64,000 nt of DNA from an uncultured Collinsella sp. (GTDB taxonomy: Bacteria > Actinomycetota > Coriobacteriia > Coriobacteriales > Coriobacteriaceae), in the NCBI GenBank assembly GCA_900543025.1, contig UQPP01000004.1:14479-78478 (forward strand). The letters run 5' to 3'. Under the pieces are notes generated by a model. It worked only from the letters and a program-made list of their open reading frames with translations, had not been told where the DNA came from and searched no databases. Positions 1-9,450 of this stretch are shown in pieces. The first letter of the stretch is position 1. Every line of letters begins with the position of its first letter. Position numbers and translations under genes: made by a program.

Positions 1-3
1 GAC

Positions 4-1158
4 ATGCACGAGACAGAGATCAACAACTACCTTGCCGTCATTAAGGTGGTCGGCGTCGGCGGCGGCGGTACCAACGCGGTCAATCGAATGATCGAAGAGG
101 GCATCCGCGGCGTCGAGTTTGTTGCCATCAACACCGATGCTCAGGCACTCGCGATCTCTGATGCCGATATCAAGGTGCACATCGGCACCGATCTTACCCG
201 CGGCCTGGGCGCCGGCGCCAACCCCGAGGTTGGCCGCAAGGCTGCCGATGAGTCCCGCGACGACATTGCCGAGGCGCTCGCTGGCGCCGACATGGTGTTC
301 ATCACCTGCGGCGAGGGCGGTGGCACCGGTACTGGCGCCGCTCCCATCGTTGCCGATATCGCGATGAACGAGGTCGGTGCGCTGACCGTCGCCGTCGTGA
401 CCAAGCCCTTCACCTTCGAGGGCCGTAAGCGCAAGAAGAGCGCCGAGGAGGGCATTAAGACCCTCTCCGATTGCGTCGATACCATGATCGTCATCCCTAA
501 CGATAAGCTGCTCGACATCGCCGAGAAGAAGACCACCATGCTCGAGGCCTTCGCGATTGCCGATGGCGTCCTTTCCCAGGGCACCCAGGGCATCACCGAC
601 CTCATCACCGTCCCCGGTATCATCAACCTGGACTTCGCCGATGTTAAGACCATCATGAAGCAGGCCGGTACTGCCATGATGGGTATCGGTACCTCTTCTG
701 GGGATACCCGTGCCGTCGATGCTGCCCAGCAGGCCATCTCCAGCCCGCTGCTCGAGAGCTCCATCGATGGTGCCACGCGCGTGCTGCTCTCCATCGCCGG
801 TTCCAAGGACCTGGGCATCCAAGAGATCAGCGACGCCGCCGACGTTGTCGCCAATGCCGTCGACCCCGAGGCCAACATCATCTTCGGTACCGTTGTCGAC
901 GAGTCCCTGGGCGACCAGGTGCGTATCACCGTCATCGCTACGGGCTTCTCCGACTCCAACGTCAACCGCCAGGACGAGCTCTTTGCTGCTCAGCAGTCTC
1001 AGAGCAAGGCCGTTGCCTCCGCTGAGCCGCAACGCACCGCTCCGGCCACCAGTCCGGCTCAGGCCGCTCCGACCCGCAACGTCGGTGGCACCGAGCTTCC
1101 TAACTTCGGCAACGATCAGTTCGAGCTTCCCGACTTCCTGAAGCGCGGTAGCTTCTAA
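4..1158 (+). CDS. ftsZ: Cell division protein FtsZ
   Basis: Tubulin-like GTPase that forms the cytokinetic Z-ring at midcell. Seen: the N-terminal glycine-rich nucleotide-binding segment GGGGTNAVNRM (about residues 19-29), the tubulin signature GGGTGTG (about 105-111), the T7-loop region NLDFADVKTIM (about 208-218) and a C-terminal tail ending FELPDFLKRGSF. That tail is the conserved peptide that binds partners such as SepF. An Ala/Pro/Gln-rich linker (about 330-365) precedes it. The 384-residue length is normal, so the protein looks complete even though the window opens three bases before the ATG. The upstream RBS lies outside the window. It heads a division cluster that continues with pgeF and, after the pst operon, yggS-sepF-yggT-divIVA. 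Confidence 0.98.
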   Translation: MHETEINNYLAVIKVVGVGGGGTNAVNRMIEEGIRGVEFVAINTDAQALAISDADIKVHIGTDLTRGLGAGANPEVGRKAADESRDDIAEALAGADMVFITCGEGGGTGTGAAPIVADIAMNEVGALTVAVVTKPFTFEGRKRKKSAEEGIKTLSDCVDTMIVIPNDKLLDIAEKKTTMLEAFAIADGVLSQGTQGITDLITVPGIINLDFADVKTIMKQAGTAMMGIGTSSGDTRAVDAAQQAISSPLLESSIDGATRVLLSIAGSKDLGIQEISDAADVVANAVDPEANIIFGTVVDESLGDQVRITVIATGFSDSNVNRQDELFAAQQSQSKAVASAEPQRTAPATSPAQAAPTRNVGGTELPNFGNDQFELPDFLKRGSF

Positions 1159-1183
1159 GTCGTTCTTTGCATTGTTGTGCACA

Positions 1184-1213
1184 GGGGCGTGTCCGTATGG
1201 ACGCGCCCTTTTT
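1184..1213 (+). terminator. Intrinsic terminator after ftsZ
   Basis: GGGCGTGTCC and GGACGCGCCC form a ten-base-pair stem with one G-U pair and a four-base loop, followed by TTTTT. It lies 25 bases after the ftsZ stop and probably separates ftsZ from the pgeF-pst transcript. Confidence 0.85.
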
Positions 1214-1368
1214 ATTTCGACTTTGTAAACTAGAACCTCCAATCTCTTTACGTTCCCTTTACGATTGCCTCCAGCGCAGCAGGTATCCTTTTAGAGAAGT
1301 ATGACAGCCGTATAAACGCGGGCTGTAGCGGCGATGCCGCGGTACTTGTGTTATTAGGAGGCTTTAGT

Positions 1369-2169
1369 ATGGCAGCACGTGCGGACAAAGTTTCGCGTGT
1401 CGACCATGATGGAGTTACGTTGGTGGAGGGCGCGACATCCGATGTTCGCTTTGCCTTCACCGAGCGCGCCGGTGGCGTTTCCGAAGATGCGTACTCCTCA
1501 CTCAACTTGGGCTCGCATGTTGGCGATGACCCCTTTGCTGTTCAAGAAAATCGTCGTCGTGCGCTCGAGGCTATGGGTGCCGCCGAGTGCGAGCACAACC
1601 TGCTCGTTCCCAATCAGGTCCATGGTGATCATATCGTTGCGGTGACCTCGAACGGCGCCGATGACCTTGAGGACGTTCGCGAGCAGATTGCCGAGGGCTG
1701 TGATGCCATCGTCTGCACGGCGCATAACGTGCCCGTGCTGCTCTGCTTTGCCGACTGCGTTCCCGTGGTGCTGGTGGCCCCCGGCGGATTTGCCGTGGTG
1801 CACTCCGGTTGGAAGGGCACGATTGCACGTATTTCCGCCAAGGCGTGCCAGGCGCTTTGCGATGCTGCCGGTTGCGATGCGAGCGACGTTTCCGCCTATA
1901 TCGGCCCCCATATCTTGGGTGACGAATATGAGGTATCCCAGGAACTCATGGATCGCTTTGCCGCCGAGTTCTCTTGCATCGATGCGAATACCTCTCGCAT
2001 GCTTGATCTTTCCGCTGCCATTCGCGAGGCGCTGGTAGATGTCGGTGTCGACGCGGATAATATCGTGGATACCCAGCTTTCGACCGTGCGTCAGAACGAC
2101 CGCTATTATTCCTACCGTAACGAGGACGGCACCTGTGGGCGCCATGCTGCGATCGGCATGATGCTATGA
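1369..2169 (+). CDS. pgeF: Laccase-domain (YfiH/PgeF) protein
   Basis: 266-residue protein of the multicopper-polyphenol-oxidase-like (DUF152) family. Members act as a purine nucleoside phosphorylase/adenosine deaminase or as a peptidoglycan-editing enzyme (PgeF). Typical motifs are NQVHGD, the metal-ligand region CFADCVPV, HSGWKGT and, near the C-terminus, CGRHAAIGMM. The ATG at 1369 is chosen because AGGAGG at 1356-1361 sits seven bases upstream; a GTG at 1348 would precede the RBS. In Firmicutes and Actinobacteria it is the ylmD position next to ftsZ. Its stop overlaps the pstS start by four bases (ATGA), so it is probably co-transcribed and translationally coupled with the phosphate operon. 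Confidence 0.93.
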   Translation: MAARADKVSRVDHDGVTLVEGATSDVRFAFTERAGGVSEDAYSSLNLGSHVGDDPFAVQENRRRALEAMGAAECEHNLLVPNQVHGDHIVAVTSNGADDLEDVREQIAEGCDAIVCTAHNVPVLLCFADCVPVVLVAPGGFAVVHSGWKGTIARISAKACQALCDAAGCDASDVSAYIGPHILGDEYEVSQELMDRFAAEFSCIDANTSRMLDLSAAIREALVDVGVDADNIVDTQLSTVRQNDRYYSYRNEDGTCGRHAAIGMML

Positions 2170-3002
2170 GAAAGATCGTATCGGTCCTGAGCGCCGCTGT
2201 GTTTACGCTTACGCTGTGCGCCTGTTCTTCGGGATCTTCTACCTCTTCCATTACCGTGGCCGGCTCCACGACCTGCCTTCCTATCGCCGAGATTGCGGCC
2301 GAGGGCTTTAAGGAGGAGACCGGCATCGACGTGCTCGTTTCCGGTTTGGGTTCTTCCGCTGGGATCGAGGCCGTCAGCGCCGGCACGGCCGATATCGCCA
2401 GCTCCTCCCGTGGACTCAATGCCGACGAACAGGATCTGGGCCTGACTCCCATCGTCATTGCCCACGACGGTATTGCGGTCATCGTGAACGACGACAACCC
2501 CGTCGATAACCTCTCGACCGAGCAGCTCCGCGATATCTACGCCGGCAAGATTACCAATTGGAAAGAGGTCGGTGGCGAGGACCTGAGGATTCAGGTCATC
2601 AACCGAGACGAGGCGTCCGGTACGCGCGAGGCCTTCCGTACCATCGTGATGGATGGCACGCCGTTCGATCGCCGCTCGGCTGTTCTTTCGGGTACGGGCC
2701 AGGTGCGCGACGTGGTATCTCGTTCGCGTGGGGCCATCGGCTACATTTCGCTGGGCTTCGTCGATAGCCTCAACGCCAAGACCTCGGTCAAGGCTGTCTC
2801 GGTCAATCATGTTGAGGCGTCCGAGAAGACGGTCGCGAGTGGCGGCTATCCCATCTCGCGCGACCTTTACTTCTTTGTGAAGGGTGCGCCTTCGCAGCGT
2901 GCGCAGGATTACATCGACTACGTGACGTCCGAAAAGATGGACAAGCAGATTCGCGAGGCGGGCTTTATTCCCGTCACCAACGACGAGAAGGGGAGTGAGT
3001 AG
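2166..3002 (+). CDS. pstS: Phosphate ABC transporter substrate-binding lipoprotein PstS
   Basis: Extracellular phosphate-capturing lipoprotein of the PstSCAB importer, 278 residues. A hydrophobic signal ends in the lipobox LCAC (Cys about residue 19) followed by a Ser-rich spacer. The mature part opens with the phosphate-binding AGSTTCLPI motif, and the later segments SSSRGLN and RDEASGTREAF are typical of the family. The ATG overlaps the pgeF stop. It is the first gene of a compact pstS-pstC-pstA-pstB-phoU cluster. No Pho box could be recognised by eye upstream. Confidence 0.96.
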   Translation: MRKIVSVLSAAVFTLTLCACSSGSSTSSITVAGSTTCLPIAEIAAEGFKEETGIDVLVSGLGSSAGIEAVSAGTADIASSSRGLNADEQDLGLTPIVIAHDGIAVIVNDDNPVDNLSTEQLRDIYAGKITNWKEVGGEDLRIQVINRDEASGTREAFRTIVMDGTPFDRRSAVLSGTGQVRDVVSRSRGAIGYISLGFVDSLNAKTSVKAVSVNHVEASEKTVASGGYPISRDLYFFVKGAPSQRAQDYIDYVTSEKMDKQIREAGFIPVTNDEKGSE

Positions 3003-3003
3003 C

Positions 3004-3930
3004 ATGGAAGCACAGGAAAACTCCCAGACTGAGCAGAATGCTCAGGCACCCAAGAAGCGCGAGCTGGCGCTCGTATCGCGCAGTACCTATATCAAGGAGA
3101 AGGCGCTGCAGTGGATCTTCTTTGCTTGCGCGTTTTTGGCGGTCGTTACCGTCATCCTGATTTTTGTCTTTACCACGTACTCGGCGCTGCCCGTCTTTAC
3201 TGACATCGGTCTGGCGGACTTCTTTAGCTTTACGTGGGCGCCTTCCGAGGGCCACTACGGCATCTTGTCGCTGCTTGCCGGCTCGGGTCTGGTGACCGTC
3301 GGTGCGCTCGCCATGGGCGTGCCGCTGGGCGTGGGTACGGCCGTTTACCTGGTCGAGATTGCCAGCAAGCGCGTGCGCAAGCTCATCAGCCCCGCCGTTG
3401 ACCTGCTGGCGGGCATACCCTCCATCATCTACGGCTTCTTTGGCATGATCATCATCCGCCCGTTTATCGCACAACTGACCGGCGGCCTTGGTTTTGGTGC
3501 GCTGACGGCGTGGTTTGTGCTCGCCATCATGATCGTCCCTACCATCACCACGCTCACCATCGATGCTCTCAATTCCATTCCCATGGGCATTCGCGAGGCA
3601 TCGTATGCCATGGGCGCCACCAAGTGGCAGACCATCTATAAGGTCGTGCTACCTGCCGCGAAGCTGGGTATCGTTGATGCCATCGTGCTGGGTATGGGCC
3701 GTGCCATCGGCGAGACCATGGCCGTGCTCATGGTCGTAGGTAACGCCCCGGTTATTCCCGACAGCATTGCGAGCCCCATCTCGACGCTCACGAGCCAGAT
3801 TGCGCTCGACATGAGCTATTCCTCGGGTCTGCACCGCTCGGCGCTGTTCGGCATGGGTGTGGTCCTGTTTATCATCTCCGCCACGCTGGTGGGCATCGTC
3901 CGTCTGATTTCCAAGAAGAAGAGGGGGTAG
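3004..3930 (+). CDS. pstC: Phosphate ABC transporter permease PstC
   Basis: Integral membrane subunit of the high-affinity phosphate importer, 308 residues, about six membrane segments after a cytoplasmic N-terminus. Seen: a first membrane helix at about residues 36-58, the BPD_transp_1 domain over the C-terminal two thirds, PSIIYGFFGM, and the coupling-loop motif EASYAMGATKWQT that contacts the ATPase. The ATG at 3004 is preferred: AAGGGGAG lies about nine bases upstream. A GTG at 2995 would sit directly on the RBS. Three bases separate its stop from pstA. Confidence 0.95.
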   Translation: MEAQENSQTEQNAQAPKKRELALVSRSTYIKEKALQWIFFACAFLAVVTVILIFVFTTYSALPVFTDIGLADFFSFTWAPSEGHYGILSLLAGSGLVTVGALAMGVPLGVGTAVYLVEIASKRVRKLISPAVDLLAGIPSIIYGFFGMIIIRPFIAQLTGGLGFGALTAWFVLAIMIVPTITTLTIDALNSIPMGIREASYAMGATKWQTIYKVVLPAAKLGIVDAIVLGMGRAIGETMAVLMVVGNAPVIPDSIASPISTLTSQIALDMSYSSGLHRSALFGMGVVLFIISATLVGIVRLISKKKRG

Positions 3931-3933
3931 GCT

Positions 3934-4839
3934 ATGTCCGATTCCGTTGACACGACGGTCGATACGACCTCGTCGCGCGAGCGCATCAAGCGTGCCCTTT
4001 CCCACGGCAAGAAGGGCCGCATCAACAAGGACCTGTCCAACAAGATCATGCTTGGCGTGTTTCGTGCCGCTGCCTACATCACCACGCTGGTGCTGGTCGC
4101 TATCATCGCCTACGTGGTCATCAACGGCCTGCCACACATCTCGCTCGACTTTATCTTCGGTTGGCCCCAGGGCGTCAACGCCGAGGGCGGAATTTGGCCC
4201 ACGATCGTCTCGACCGTCTACGTGACGGCGCTCGCCATGCTTATCTGCACGCCGATCGCTGTGCTGGCAGCCGTCTATCTGGCCGAGTACGCCAAGCAGG
4301 GCAAGGTCGTCGAGCTCATTCGCTACGCTGCTGACGCTTTGGCCTCGGTGCCCTCCATCGTTATGGGCCTGTTTGGCTACGCCTTGTTTGTCGAGGCTAT
4401 GGGCCTGGGCCTTTCGATGGTCTCTGCCGCTCTGGCACTCGCGCTCTTGATGCTCCCCATCGTCATGCGCACCACCGAAGAGGCCATTCGCGCCGTTCCG
4501 CGCTATATCCGTTGGGGCGCGTACGGCCTGGGCGCCACCAAGTGGCAGGTTGTCTCCAAGATCGTGCTTCCTTCTGCCTTTGGCCGTATTGCCACGGGCA
4601 TCGTCCTCGCCATCGGCCGTGCCATCGGCGAGACCGCGGTGGTGCTCTACACCATGGGCCAGGCCATCAATCTACCTATCTCGCCGCTCGATTCCGGCCG
4701 CCCCATGACGGTCCATCTGTACCTGCTTGCCAACGACGGCATCAACATGAACGCAGCCTACGGCACCGCGCTCTTGCTGATGGTGATCATTCTGGCCTTC
4801 AACCTGTTTGCGCGCTTCCTGTCGCGCAAGCGTCGCTAG
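3934..4839 (+). CDS. pstA: Phosphate ABC transporter permease PstA
   Basis: Second membrane subunit of the Pst importer, 301 residues. After a charged N-terminal tail of about 40 residues come six predicted membrane segments. The permease motif YGLGATKWQVVSK is followed by GRAIGETAVV, as in PstA proteins. The start is supported by AGAGGGGGT upstream of 3934. It pairs with PstC to form the channel and lies twelve bases before pstB. Confidence 0.95.
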   Translation: MSDSVDTTVDTTSSRERIKRALSHGKKGRINKDLSNKIMLGVFRAAAYITTLVLVAIIAYVVINGLPHISLDFIFGWPQGVNAEGGIWPTIVSTVYVTALAMLICTPIAVLAAVYLAEYAKQGKVVELIRYAADALASVPSIVMGLFGYALFVEAMGLGLSMVSAALALALLMLPIVMRTTEEAIRAVPRYIRWGAYGLGATKWQVVSKIVLPSAFGRIATGIVLAIGRAIGETAVVLYTMGQAINLPISPLDSGRPMTVHLYLLANDGINMNAAYGTALLLMVIILAFNLFARFLSRKRR

Positions 4840-4851
4840 TTAAGGAGTCCC

Positions 4852-5655
<804 letters not shown>

Positions 5656-5747
5656 TCGGTGCGACTAGTCCCAAGCCGATCGGATCTGGTCCGGTGCGTA
5701 TTCACTGTGCGGGCGGCATGACCGCACCCAACTGATTGGAGTGAACC

Positions 5748-6605
5748 ATGCGCAAACTGTTTTCCCGTCAGCTCATCGAGGCCCGTCACGAGATGCTGAG
5801 CATCTACGAGGCCGTCGATCTGGCCCTCCACGATGCCGTGAAGGCCTATGTGACCGACGACCGCAAGCTCGCCACCAAGACCAAGAAGCGCACGCTTTCG
5901 ATTGACGCACGCTGCGCCAACCTGGAGGCCGTCTGCTACAACCTGATTGCCACGCAGTCACCGGTCGCCTCCGACTTCCGCTTGCTGCAGACGATCATCT
6001 ACGTCGACTTTAACCTGCAGCGCATGACCGATAAGGTTCGCCAGATTTGCCGCGCCACGCGTCATATGATCAAGGCCGACATCTCGCTGCCCAAGGAGCT
6101 TGTCGGCACGGTCGAGGCCGAGGCTGAGGCCGTCTACCAGGTGCTGGGCTCTTCGCTTTCTGCGCTCGTCACCAACGACATGTCCATCATCTGCAACTTG
6201 GCCGTCGAGGACGAGCCAGTGCACGCCGCCTACGAGAAGTTCTTCCGCACCTTTAACCGCATGGACACGGGCGATTTTATGGACGACGACAGCAACTATG
6301 ACGACCTGCGCCGCGCCATCATGGTATCGCGCTATCTCGATCGCATCGCCTCGATTTCCATCGATGCCGCCTGCCGTCTGACCTTCCTGTTGACCGGACA
6401 GCGTATGACTGCCGGTGATATCGCCTGCACTGATGAGGATGAGCTCGAGAGCATGCGCGTGCCTTCGGGCGAGGGTGTTATCATGAGGCCCGCCGTCGAT
6501 GCACGCTACGTTGCCAAGGTGCCCGTTAACGAGGTCAGCGAGGGTCTTCGCTACCTGCTCGATCATCTTGAGGATGAGGACGATGGCGAGGACGACGAGG
6601 AGTAA
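5748..6605 (+). CDS. phoU: Phosphate uptake regulator PhoU
   Basis: 285-residue helical protein with two PhoU repeats (about residues 10-110 and 115-215) that inhibits Pst transport or a Pho sensor kinase when phosphate is plentiful. Metal-site stretches resemble the E/DxxxD pattern of the family. The C-terminus is extended by about 50 residues and ends in a very acidic tail (EDEDDGEDDEE), longer than typical PhoU. The RBS TTGGAGTG precedes the ATG at 5748. No PhoR/PhoB pair is seen in the window. Confidence 0.92.
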   Translation: MRKLFSRQLIEARHEMLSIYEAVDLALHDAVKAYVTDDRKLATKTKKRTLSIDARCANLEAVCYNLIATQSPVASDFRLLQTIIYVDFNLQRMTDKVRQICRATRHMIKADISLPKELVGTVEAEAEAVYQVLGSSLSALVTNDMSIICNLAVEDEPVHAAYEKFFRTFNRMDTGDFMDDDSNYDDLRRAIMVSRYLDRIASISIDAACRLTFLLTGQRMTAGDIACTDEDELESMRVPSGEGVIMRPAVDARYVAKVPVNEVSEGLRYLLDHLEDEDDGEDDEE

Positions 6606-6724
6606 GTAACCCCGTTCGTCGAAAGATTGTAAATACCTAAGTGAGCGCGGCCTTGCACATGCGGGGCCGCGCTCTTGCGTTAGCATGGGACTACTTGTTT
6701 GGCTGTCAGCGGAGGCGATTGGCA

Positions 6725-7462
6725 ATGGATAACTATTTGGACTTGATGCGCGCTCGCCGCGAGCAGATTCTGGAACGTTTTTATGCGGCGCTCGATCGCG
6801 CGGGCCGTCCCCACGACGCCGCGAGCCTCATTGCCGTGTCCAAGACCGTTGGTGTCGATGAGACCGTTGCCGCCATCCAGGCGGGGTATCGCCATTTTGC
6901 CGAGAACCGCCCGCAGGAGCTGGTTCGCAAGCTCACGGGTCTGGCGGAGCATCCGGAGCTGCCCGAGGTGCGCTTCGATATGATCGGCAACCTGCAGACC
7001 AATAAGATCAATGCGGTGCTGGGCTCAGCCGAGCTGATTCACTCGGTGGGTTCGCTGCATCTGGCGCAGGCGATCTCGAGCCGTGCTGTCCGCAAGATTG
7101 AGGCAGGCGAGCTCGCCGGCCCCCAGCGTGTGCTCATTGAGGTCAATGTGAGTGGTGAGGAGTCGAAGGGAGGCTTTTCGCCCGATGAGATTCGCGCCGA
7201 CGCGGGCGAGCTTGCGGAACTTGAGGGAATTTGCGTACAGGGGCTTATGACTATGGCGCCCCGGGGGAATAAGGATGTGGCACGCCGCACCTTTGCGGGG
7301 CTTCGTGAGCTGAGGGATGAGCTGGAGGTGGCGCATCCCGATTTGAACCTGCCTGAGCTTTCCTGCGGCATGAGCGAGGACTTTGAGCCTGCCCTTGAGG
7401 AGGGCTCTACGCTCGTTCGCCTGGGCAGGGTAGTATTTAGCCCGGAGTTTGCAGTAAAATAA
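6725..7462 (+). CDS. yggS: YggS-family pyridoxal-phosphate homeostasis protein
   Basis: 245-residue single-domain alanine-racemase-fold protein that binds PLP and keeps vitamin B6 and amino-acid pools balanced; it has no racemase activity in studied members. The PLP lysine lies in LIAVSKTVG (about residue 39), with HFAENRPQE, MIGNLQTNK and the C-terminal LSCGMSEDFEPA plus RLGRVVF. The start at 6725 follows AGCGGAGG by eight bases. In-frame ATGs at 6641 and 6659 lack such a site. This is the ylmE position immediately before sepF. Confidence 0.94.
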   Translation: MDNYLDLMRARREQILERFYAALDRAGRPHDAASLIAVSKTVGVDETVAAIQAGYRHFAENRPQELVRKLTGLAEHPELPEVRFDMIGNLQTNKINAVLGSAELIHSVGSLHLAQAISSRAVRKIEAGELAGPQRVLIEVNVSGEESKGGFSPDEIRADAGELAELEGICVQGLMTMAPRGNKDVARRTFAGLRELRDELEVAHPDLNLPELSCGMSEDFEPALEEGSTLVRLGRVVFSPEFAVK

Positions 7463-7522
7463 GGCTCTGAAGTGCGCACTGATTATCGGGGCGCCTGCAC
7501 TAAACCGCGAGAGGACACAACC

Positions 7523-8245
7523 ATGGGCTTCCTTGACGAGATTAAAAATAAGATGCACCTGGGCGGCCAGCAGGGTTACGACCAGGGTTATGGCCAGGAC
7601 GACGACTACGGCTACGATGACGGCTATGACGATAGTTATCAGGGCAACGGCTACAGCGGTGCTTCGGGCGAGGGTTTCTACACCCAAGACGAGCCGAGCA
7701 ACGGCCTGCTTGGTCAGACGCGCCGCGGTGAAGCTGAGTCGGTTGCCGTGTATACGCGCTCCGGTCAGCTGGTCGGCGATGACTCCCGCCATGCCACGAC
7801 GTATAACCCGCCTTCGCGCTCGCAGGACAGTGTTGCGAGCGGTTATCGTCCTGGTGCCTATGATACGCCGTCGAGCTACGCCGAGAACACCCGCGCCCGT
7901 GCCGCCGCTGCACCCGCGCCTGCACCGAGCGATGCCTCGGCCTATGCGAGCAATATCATCAACGCCACGCCGCAGCTGCCGGCCTATGTCCTGCGCCCCG
8001 AGAGCTATGACGACGTGGAGACCGTGGTGCGCCGCGTTCGCACCAAGCAGCCTGTCGCACTGATTTTTGTGGGCGTACGCACCGAAGTTGCCAAGCGCGT
8101 CTTGGACTTCTCTTACGGCTTTGCCTGCGGTCTGGGTGCCGCGGTCAAGGAGGTGGGCGACCGCGTGTTCATGGTGCTGCCCGCCGGTTGCGAGGTCAAA
8201 GATTCCGATCTCAAGAAGCTTCGTGCCGACGGCTACCTCAAGTAA
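7523..8245 (+). CDS. sepF: Cell division protein SepF
   Basis: Membrane-associated FtsZ anchor that bundles filaments at the septum, 240 residues. It begins MGFLDEIKNKMHLG, the amphipathic membrane-targeting helix, followed by a long Gly/Tyr/Asp-rich and then Pro/Ala-rich linker (about 16-145). The conserved DUF552 core at about 150-235 includes VALIFVGVRTEVAKRVLDF and the glycine turn FACGLGAAV. The start at 7523 is chosen because the amphipathic helix must be N-terminal and GAGAGGAC precedes it. It is followed without a gap by yggT in the same reading frame. Confidence 0.94.
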   Translation: MGFLDEIKNKMHLGGQQGYDQGYGQDDDYGYDDGYDDSYQGNGYSGASGEGFYTQDEPSNGLLGQTRRGEAESVAVYTRSGQLVGDDSRHATTYNPPSRSQDSVASGYRPGAYDTPSSYAENTRARAAAAPAPAPSDASAYASNIINATPQLPAYVLRPESYDDVETVVRRVRTKQPVALIFVGVRTEVAKRVLDFSYGFACGLGAAVKEVGDRVFMVLPAGCEVKDSDLKKLRADGYLK

Positions 8246-8266
8246 AGACAAGACGAGGAGATTCCC

Positions 8267-8548
8267 ATCAACATCTACACTATCGTCCAGCTGGTCAACA
8301 CGCTGTTCAACTTCTATTCCACGCTCATTGTCGTCTACTGCTTTATGACGTGGATTCCCATGAAGCAGGGTGGTTTGCTTCAGGATATTGCCGCGGTGCT
8401 TGATAGCGTGTGCGGTCCGTGGCTCAACCTGTTCCGTCGTTTCATCCCGCCGATGGGCGGTATCGATTTTTCGCCGGTCGTTGCGATTATTGCGTTGCAG
8501 TTGGTGCAGAGGCTGGTTCTGCAGCTTCTTATAGGTATACTCGTGTAG
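8267..8548 (+). CDS. yggT: YggT-family membrane protein with non-canonical start
   Basis: Small membrane protein (about 93 residues) of the YggT/YlmG family, which sits beside sepF in division clusters. Two hydrophobic segments are seen, IYTIVQLVNTLFNFYSTLIV and VVAIIALQLVQRLVLQLLIG, with the family block WLNLFRRFIPPMGGIDFSP between them. The frame follows directly from the sepF stop (8243-8245) and has no ATG, GTG or TTG until 8345. That Met would remove the whole first membrane helix. GACGAGGAG at 8252-8260 ends six bases before an ATC codon at 8267, so ATC is the likeliest start. ATT at 8261 is the only other near-start. Confidence 0.8.
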   Translation: MNIYTIVQLVNTLFNFYSTLIVVYCFMTWIPMKQGGLLQDIAAVLDSVCGPWLNLFRRFIPPMGGIDFSPVVAIIALQLVQRLVLQLLIGILV

Positions 8549-8609
8549 AACTGACTTAGTAACTTACGTCGGGCGTGTAGCGCCGAGGCGATGAAAAAGG
8601 AGACTTGTT

Positions 8610-9284
8610 ATGGCTATTACCCCTGCAGACATCCAGGCTCAGACTTTCTCTGAGGCCAAGCGTGGCTACGATCCTGCTGAGGTCGACGTCTTCTTGGAGA
8701 CGCTGTCCTCCGAGGTCGACGCTATGCTCGCTAAGATCGTCGACCTTAAGGGTCGTCTGACTGCTACCGAGCAGCAGCTTGCCGATGCGCAGGCTCAGCT
8801 TGCCCAGGCTCAGGATGCCACCGCCCAGGCCGTTCCTGCCGCCCCCGTGGCTGCTCCCGCCCCTGACTTCTCCGCTCAGGAGCGCCAGATTTCCGCTGCC
8901 CTGATCGCTGCCCAGCAGACCGCTGAGACCATCGTTAACGATGCCAACGAGAACGCTGAGCGTATCCGCAACGAGGCTGACGCCAAGGCCCGCGAGGTTA
9001 TCCGCCAGGCTCTGACTGAGAAGCAGGCCGAGCTCGAGGAGATCGATCGTCTCAAGGCTTCCCGTGAGGAGTTCAAGGCCGAGTATCTTAAGCTCATCCA
9101 GCACTTCATGGACGATGCCCAGAACTCCTTCCCGGCCGACCTCATGGCCTCCACGCCGGTCGGTTCCGCCGCTTCTCCTGCGGTGACTGTTCCCGCCGAG
9201 CCGCTGCCCGTCGCTGACCCGGTTGTCCCCGTGGCCGATCCCTTCGCCCCGATCGACAACTTCGCTGCCGATGACCTGGACTAA
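8610..9284 (+). CDS. divIVA: DivIVA-domain protein
   Basis: 224-residue curvature-sensing, pole- and septum-localised coiled-coil protein. The N-terminal DivIVA domain (about residues 1-60) has the signature ITPADIQAQTFSEAKRGYDP followed by VDVFLETLSSEVDAM. Long coiled coils follow at about 45-75 and 90-165. A Pro/Ala-rich tail separates and follows them and ends in acidic residues. Start at 8610 with AAAAGGAG upstream. It ends the division cluster and is followed by a strong terminator. Confidence 0.93.
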   Translation: MAITPADIQAQTFSEAKRGYDPAEVDVFLETLSSEVDAMLAKIVDLKGRLTATEQQLADAQAQLAQAQDATAQAVPAAPVAAPAPDFSAQERQISAALIAAQQTAETIVNDANENAERIRNEADAKAREVIRQALTEKQAELEEIDRLKASREEFKAEYLKLIQHFMDDAQNSFPADLMASTPVGSAASPAVTVPAEPLPVADPVVPVADPFAPIDNFAADDLD

Positions 9285-9310
9285 CATTCGGCCTACAATT
9301 TAGTGCCTAG

Positions 9311-9340
9311 AAAGGACCCGCAGCTTGCGGGTCCTTTTTT
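9311..9340 (+). terminator. Intrinsic terminator after divIVA
   Basis: AAAGGACCCGC, a five-base loop and GCGGGTCC followed by six T form a textbook terminator 26 bases after the divIVA stop. It closes the division/phosphate cluster. Confidence 0.92.
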
Positions 9341-9450
9341 ATGACTGTGCCGAGGTGCGTAACATAAAAAACCGAGCCCTGCACATAGTGGCACAGAACT
9401 CGGCGAAACGGCGAGCGGTCAAGGATAGGTTTTAGGGCATGTCCCAAAAC

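Noticed and set aside
141..965. Long minus-strand frame opposite ftsZ
   Set aside because: It is the antisense shadow of a highly conserved gene; its composition is repetitive Ser/Ala/Thr and it has no RBS. Similar shadows opposite argG, the double-cubane genes and the M18 aminopeptidase were rejected for the same reason.
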